NCBI GenBank assembly: GCA_947579665.1
Contig: OX388350.1
Location: 496,001-560,000, forward strand
Direction: 5' to 3'
DNA from: Sympetrum striolatum
Taxonomy: Eukaryota; Arthropoda; Insecta; Odonata; Libellulidae
Length of the DNA: 64,000 nucleotides
Numbering within the stretch: position 1 is the stretch's first letter; every line of letters starts with the position of its first letter. The notes beneath the pieces were generated by a model, which saw only the letters and a list, made by a program, of their open reading frames with translations, was not told where the DNA came from and searched no databases. Of the stretch, positions 60,441 through 64,000 are shown piece by piece. Both the position numbers and the translations under genes were made by a program.

Positions 60441-61430
60441 ATTAAATTTAAGTTAAGAGTATTTTATAGTGCAAATAGCGTAAACATCCCGATTGCCTAT
60501 GATCTCACAGGCCCATGGAGTGAAAGAGGGGGGTAGAATGATCAGAAAAAAATGCCGATTTTCTGTAATGTAACAGTAAGAAAAGGCCAACTTCCCTCAA
60601 TTTGACAAAGGAAACCCTACCTACCCTTCTCAACTCATACCTCCCCTTGCACAAGTAACGGAGGGTGATAACACAAATCAGAACGCCTGCAATTGAAGTT
60701 CTCATTACCTTTTGGATAAGATCCTCTCCAGCATCCATCCTAGTATGAGGATCTTCCTTGCTTTTGTAGACGTTGATTCTTCTTCCTCATTATGTAAATT
60801 CATCTGGCAGAGTAAGGGTTTTACAATCACCTGCAGCTGCAAGTAAAAGACAATAAATGTTCCTTAAATTACATAAATTTCAGTAAAAAACCATAAAATT
60901 GATATTATATTAAACCTTATTAAAAATACTAAATTTATTGATTAAAAGAAATAGAGAGTATGTATAGGTTATTGTCATTAACTGCATTGTAATTACTGAA
61001 AATATTGCAATTAATTAAATTATAAATTATGTCTAGAGATTTAAAATGCAGACTTAAAATTAACTTTACTGGAAAAGAATTACAGTGACAACTAAAAAAC
61101 ACATTCAAGAAATATGTAAATGACTTCACATGTAGTATTCACAGCACACCGTTACGCCAAGCAAACCAATGAACATGGCCACTCAGTCAAAACAGGTTGT
61201 TCTAAAATAAATTTATGGAAAAGTATACATCATCTTTAAATTATGAATTTCCACAACAACACAGCCGCATCCATTGATTATATATAATATAATTCATTTG
61301 TCCAAAGGAAAAAAATAACACAAAGTTTGTTTGTCATAGGATATGTCAAAGAAAATATTGTAATAACGCAGGAGAGTAAAGATGAGCCTATCTAATAAAA
61401 TAAAGAGCTAAAGTGTTTTTGTGTTCATAT
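60441..61430. other. AT-rich DNA; weak exon-like patch at 60706-60829 (-)
   Basis: On the minus strand, TTTTACTTGCAG (acceptor near 60836) precedes 120-130 bp ending CAAAAG|GTAATG (donor near 60706). One frame is open: VIVKPLLCQMNLHNEEEEST, then LGWMLERILSKR. Another reads NVYKSKEDPHTRMDAGEDLI after two stops. The splice sites and the second frame look natural, but neither is convincing and no family is recognised. Confidence 0.25.
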
Positions 61431-61439
61431 ATGGTTATA

Positions 61440-62040
61440 CATGTATATAAAAAGCAAATTTCGTTCGTCCGTACCCCTCTCTATCTCAGAAACTATTTGT
61501 CTATAGAGCTATGAGACTAACCGCATTCTATTTCTAATAAGCTAAAAGCCCCTCGAAAACTCATCTCTATGAAGGCTCGAGTTCGAACCCAGAACTCCAT
61601 AATACGTTTCCATAAGGAATTCACGTATAGTTCGTTTTTGTACCTTGAAGATTGGAAATAATGGTCCTACCAAGTCAAGAGAAGTACCAAACGGAGTTAA
61701 ATTAAATACAGAGTATTATTATTGCCGTGAAACACACTTTCCGAATCGAAATAACGAGAACTATGACAAAATAAACGAGAATTTTGTAAAATTTCGCCGT
61801 AGTAAACAACGAGTTCCCCTGAAGACCAAGGTGATTGTTAAATCCGATACATTCATTTTCCCACAAGAAAACACAGTGATTTTAAGTCCATACCAAATAA
61901 ATTTTCAAACAAAACACTTAGATCTGGTGCAGCACTTAAAAAATATGTACCCTCATATTGAAGAAACGTTTTGTTTTACTTACCAAACGCATATAACCAC
62001 AGCAATATAAAACGAAAAAATTACACTTCAATAAAGTTGA
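61440..62040 (+). other. Unclassified repeat with a 121-residue frame
   Basis: TATATAAAAAGCAAATTTCG followed by TTCGTCCGTAC and TCTCAGAAACTA is a composition often seen in dispersed arthropod repeats. The frame 61645-62010 (MKIGNNGPTKSREVPNG, then FRRSKQRVPLKTKVI) is basic and Asn-rich. I recognise no domain. It is the longest frame outside the transposons in this part. Confidence 0.3.
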
Positions 62041-62905
62041 ATCGTACTCGGAAGGCTGTATAACATGTAAGAGCACTCGGGATCTCGATACCTACAACAA
62101 TATTGAGCAATATAATACTTGCAGTAACGGTATTCTACTTCGTTGGGATTATTTACATTGATTTACATCCTTTGAGCGCCATGACAGTTCTTATCGACTG
62201 TGACTTCGATTCGACTTCGATGTGTCGAAGCCGTTGGTTATCGCTTTGTAGTAAGGCGGCTGAAAAGAATATCTTTCTTCTTCTTCAGTGTTCATTCTAC
62301 CAATAGATTTGCAGAAATATATATTCCCCTCGTTTATCTGTCTTCCTCTTCATTTCCGCGTAGCTTTTACAGCCAACGCCTCCATTATCTACTTCAGAAA
62401 CTGCGAGGTCTTCATTTCTTTCTTTTTCCCTTAACTTTTCCTTCGGTTATTAACTTCAGGATCCTATCGTGTGTCAGCAATTGCCCAACAAACTTAACTC
62501 GTCTCTGAACTATTGTTTGCCCTAATCCGCTTTATTCCTATATCCTTTGCAAAACTTTATTTAACCTTGAATATTTTTCCTTATCATTAGAAAAAATTTA
62601 TGCACTGCGATAACAATGGAAAAGTAAATGATTTTTCGCTGTTTCTTCTTTTAATGTATATAAAATGCAAATATATGTTAATTTTTGCAACACGCTATAA
62701 TGTGGAGGTATTTATTTATTATTTTTAAATGATTTATTAAGGTAATATTAATGAATTATGGATACATTTTGGATAAGTTAAAGTGAAAAATTATGTTTTT
62801 TATTTACATCTTTACCTGTACCCTATTTGTCTGTAATAACATGTATATCCATCCGTAAATATTTGTAAAACTTTCCACTTAATTTAAGACTTCCCTTTCC
62901 CTTGT
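62041..62905. other. AT-rich DNA, no gene seen
   Basis: Only short incidental frames are present. A pyrimidine-rich segment lies at about 62260-62460. Confidence 0.5.
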
Positions 62906-62914
62906 ACTCGCCAA

Positions 62915-63142
62915 AATAGGAATATTCATTTGCAGGACCACACTCTCACCCTTTCACTAAAGCTCCACAACACTATTTCTCTAATGTACAATAAACTTCC
63001 GGCTATTATCAAATGCTGTATCACAAGCAAATCTTTCAAATTCCAGATTATGGATATACTTATTAGAAAGTCTTCTTATTGCATTTCTGAATACCTGATT
63101 AATGGTAATGCTGATGTAATTTATGTATTGCAATGCATATAA
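62915..63142 (+). pseudogene. Possible C-terminal end of a non-LTR reverse transcriptase
   Basis: The frame reads LKLHNTISLMYNKLPAIIKC, then SKSFKFQIMDILIRKSSYCI and SEYLING. This is close to the common last segment of jockey-like ORF2 (YNKLP, FK, then a helix with SYY and a Glu-rich end). It is short, has no upstream domain and is followed by AT-rich sequence with AATAAA-like words. The call is tentative. Confidence 0.4.
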
Positions 63143-63880
63143 TTTTTTACTTTATTATTTTTTGTAGAACCTTCTTGACAATGCCTATGCCACTCTGTTG
63201 CAGTCCTTGGTCTAAATAAATTTCAATTTACCTTAAATTTAATGCCCTCCAAACTTGTCCCACTATTATACTTCTTAAGTTATCAGCAAATTAATCTGTA
63301 AACAATGTGAAATACATTACATTAAAATAGAAGTATAGTTTGTAAAAACAGCTGGGAGGAGTTTTAACTAAATTAGAGATTCATTGACATATTTGCATGC
63401 TATGTACCCTAATCTTCCTGTTCAACATTGAAGCAAATCATAAAATGAAGGAAGTATTTTTAGTCAATATATATGTAGGACAAGTTTGAATTGCTTGTTT
63501 CGGATTACATAGTCTCCTCAACCTTGGGGAGAGGAGATTAATGGCAGATTTTGTTTTAATTATTTAATCTAACGTATGTAAGAGAATCAGCATTCACTTG
63601 GTGGAAGTGACATATATTTTACCTTCCATCACAGTAGAGAAACACTTTGTAAATTTCCACAAATTCATTTGCACATTCAACCGACCATGGTTTCAGCACA
63701 CGCCAACATCACCCTGATCAGCATGCTGATGAGGACATATAATATGACACGCCAAATCTATGGTTGGTTGGATTACTCTCCTGCGCTGGAAGGTAATGAA
63801 TGTCACATGCCTAGTAATTTCACTGTGGCCCCAAATTCTTTTTTTTAAATGTGTAATGTTGGGATGTATTTCCAATGCAG
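63143..63880. other. AT-rich DNA before a possible exon
   Basis: No gene is seen. The stretch ends in a splice-acceptor-like TTTCCAATGCAG at 63869-63880. Confidence 0.5.
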
Positions 63881-64000
63881 GTGGATTATTTCAGCAGAGT
63901 TGGAGGTGACAGCTGCAATGAGATGTTTCAGTGCATTATGCAGGAGATGTTCGGTCTGTCAGTGAAATGTAACATTCAAGGAAGTGAAAAAGAAAGGCTT
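63881..64000 (+). CDS. Possible exon start, DUF4806-like, runs off the edge
   Basis: After the acceptor AG at 63879-63880 the frame is open to the window edge: VDYFSRVGGDSCNEMFQCIM, then QEMFGLSVKCNIQGSEKERL. The spacing of GG, an IM helix and a final G-x-EK-x-x-L resembles the DUF4806 domain found in many arthropod proteins, some transposon-linked. Only 40 codons are visible, so both family and reality are uncertain. Confidence 0.3.
   Translation, partial: MDYFSRVGGDSCNEMFQCIMQEMFGLSVKCNIQGSEKERL

Overview
The window looks like intergenic, repeat-dominated DNA from an arthropod nuclear genome. That is an inference from the mix of elements: jockey-type and other non-LTR elements, a copia element primed from the initiator-tRNA anticodon arm, two Gypsy elements, piggyBac, Mutator-like, pogo/Tigger and P-element/THAP families. 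Species and order cannot be read from the sequence. I find no convincing complete host gene. Two short possible exons near the right end (about 60706-60829 minus and 63881-64000 plus) are weak calls. Background is AT-rich. GC rises only in the first Gypsy body, the minisatellite at 20.2-21.0 kb and a patch near 42.4-43.1 kb.

Layout. 1-4.1 kb: a higher-order satellite of about 1.1-kb units, each made of six diverged monomers of about 165 bp. It reappears at 45.0-50.9 kb in both orientations and at 56.2-57.3 kb. 4.3-12.2 kb: a non-autonomous terminal-inverted-repeat (TIR) element invaded by a Gypsy retrotransposon. Here 1,902 bp of flank plus LTR is present twice, and pol is cut before integrase. 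12.3-16.1 kb: a decayed jockey-like element whose gag is interrupted by the 3' end of another non-LTR element. 17.0-18.5 kb: a piggyBac pseudogene. 20.2-21.0 kb: a GC-rich minisatellite. 22.6-23.0 kb: an RTE-type fragment. 25.2-27.5 kb: a truncated copia. 27.9-31.6 kb: a Mutator-like relic with inverted ends and an inserted non-LTR fragment. 32.5-41.5 kb: a THAP/P-element transposase gene split by a young Gypsy element with same-length, apparently identical LTRs. 51.7-54.9 kb: a full-length but inactive Tigger element. 58.9-60.4 kb: a small TA-flanked MITE and a partial Tigger copy.

The parts do not act together as a pathway; they are layers of insertion. The order can be read in places. Tigger split an older AT-rich tandem array, one non-LTR fragment split the Mutator-like gene, another split the jockey gag, and a Gypsy split the P-like gene. 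The most unusual feature is the satellite. Nearly every monomer carries, on the minus strand, a motif close to the RNA polymerase III B box (GGTTCGANNCC), spaced at about 165 bp. Each unit opens with an 8-bp hairpin and ends in a microsatellite, which recalls Helentron-associated and bivalve pearl-type elements.
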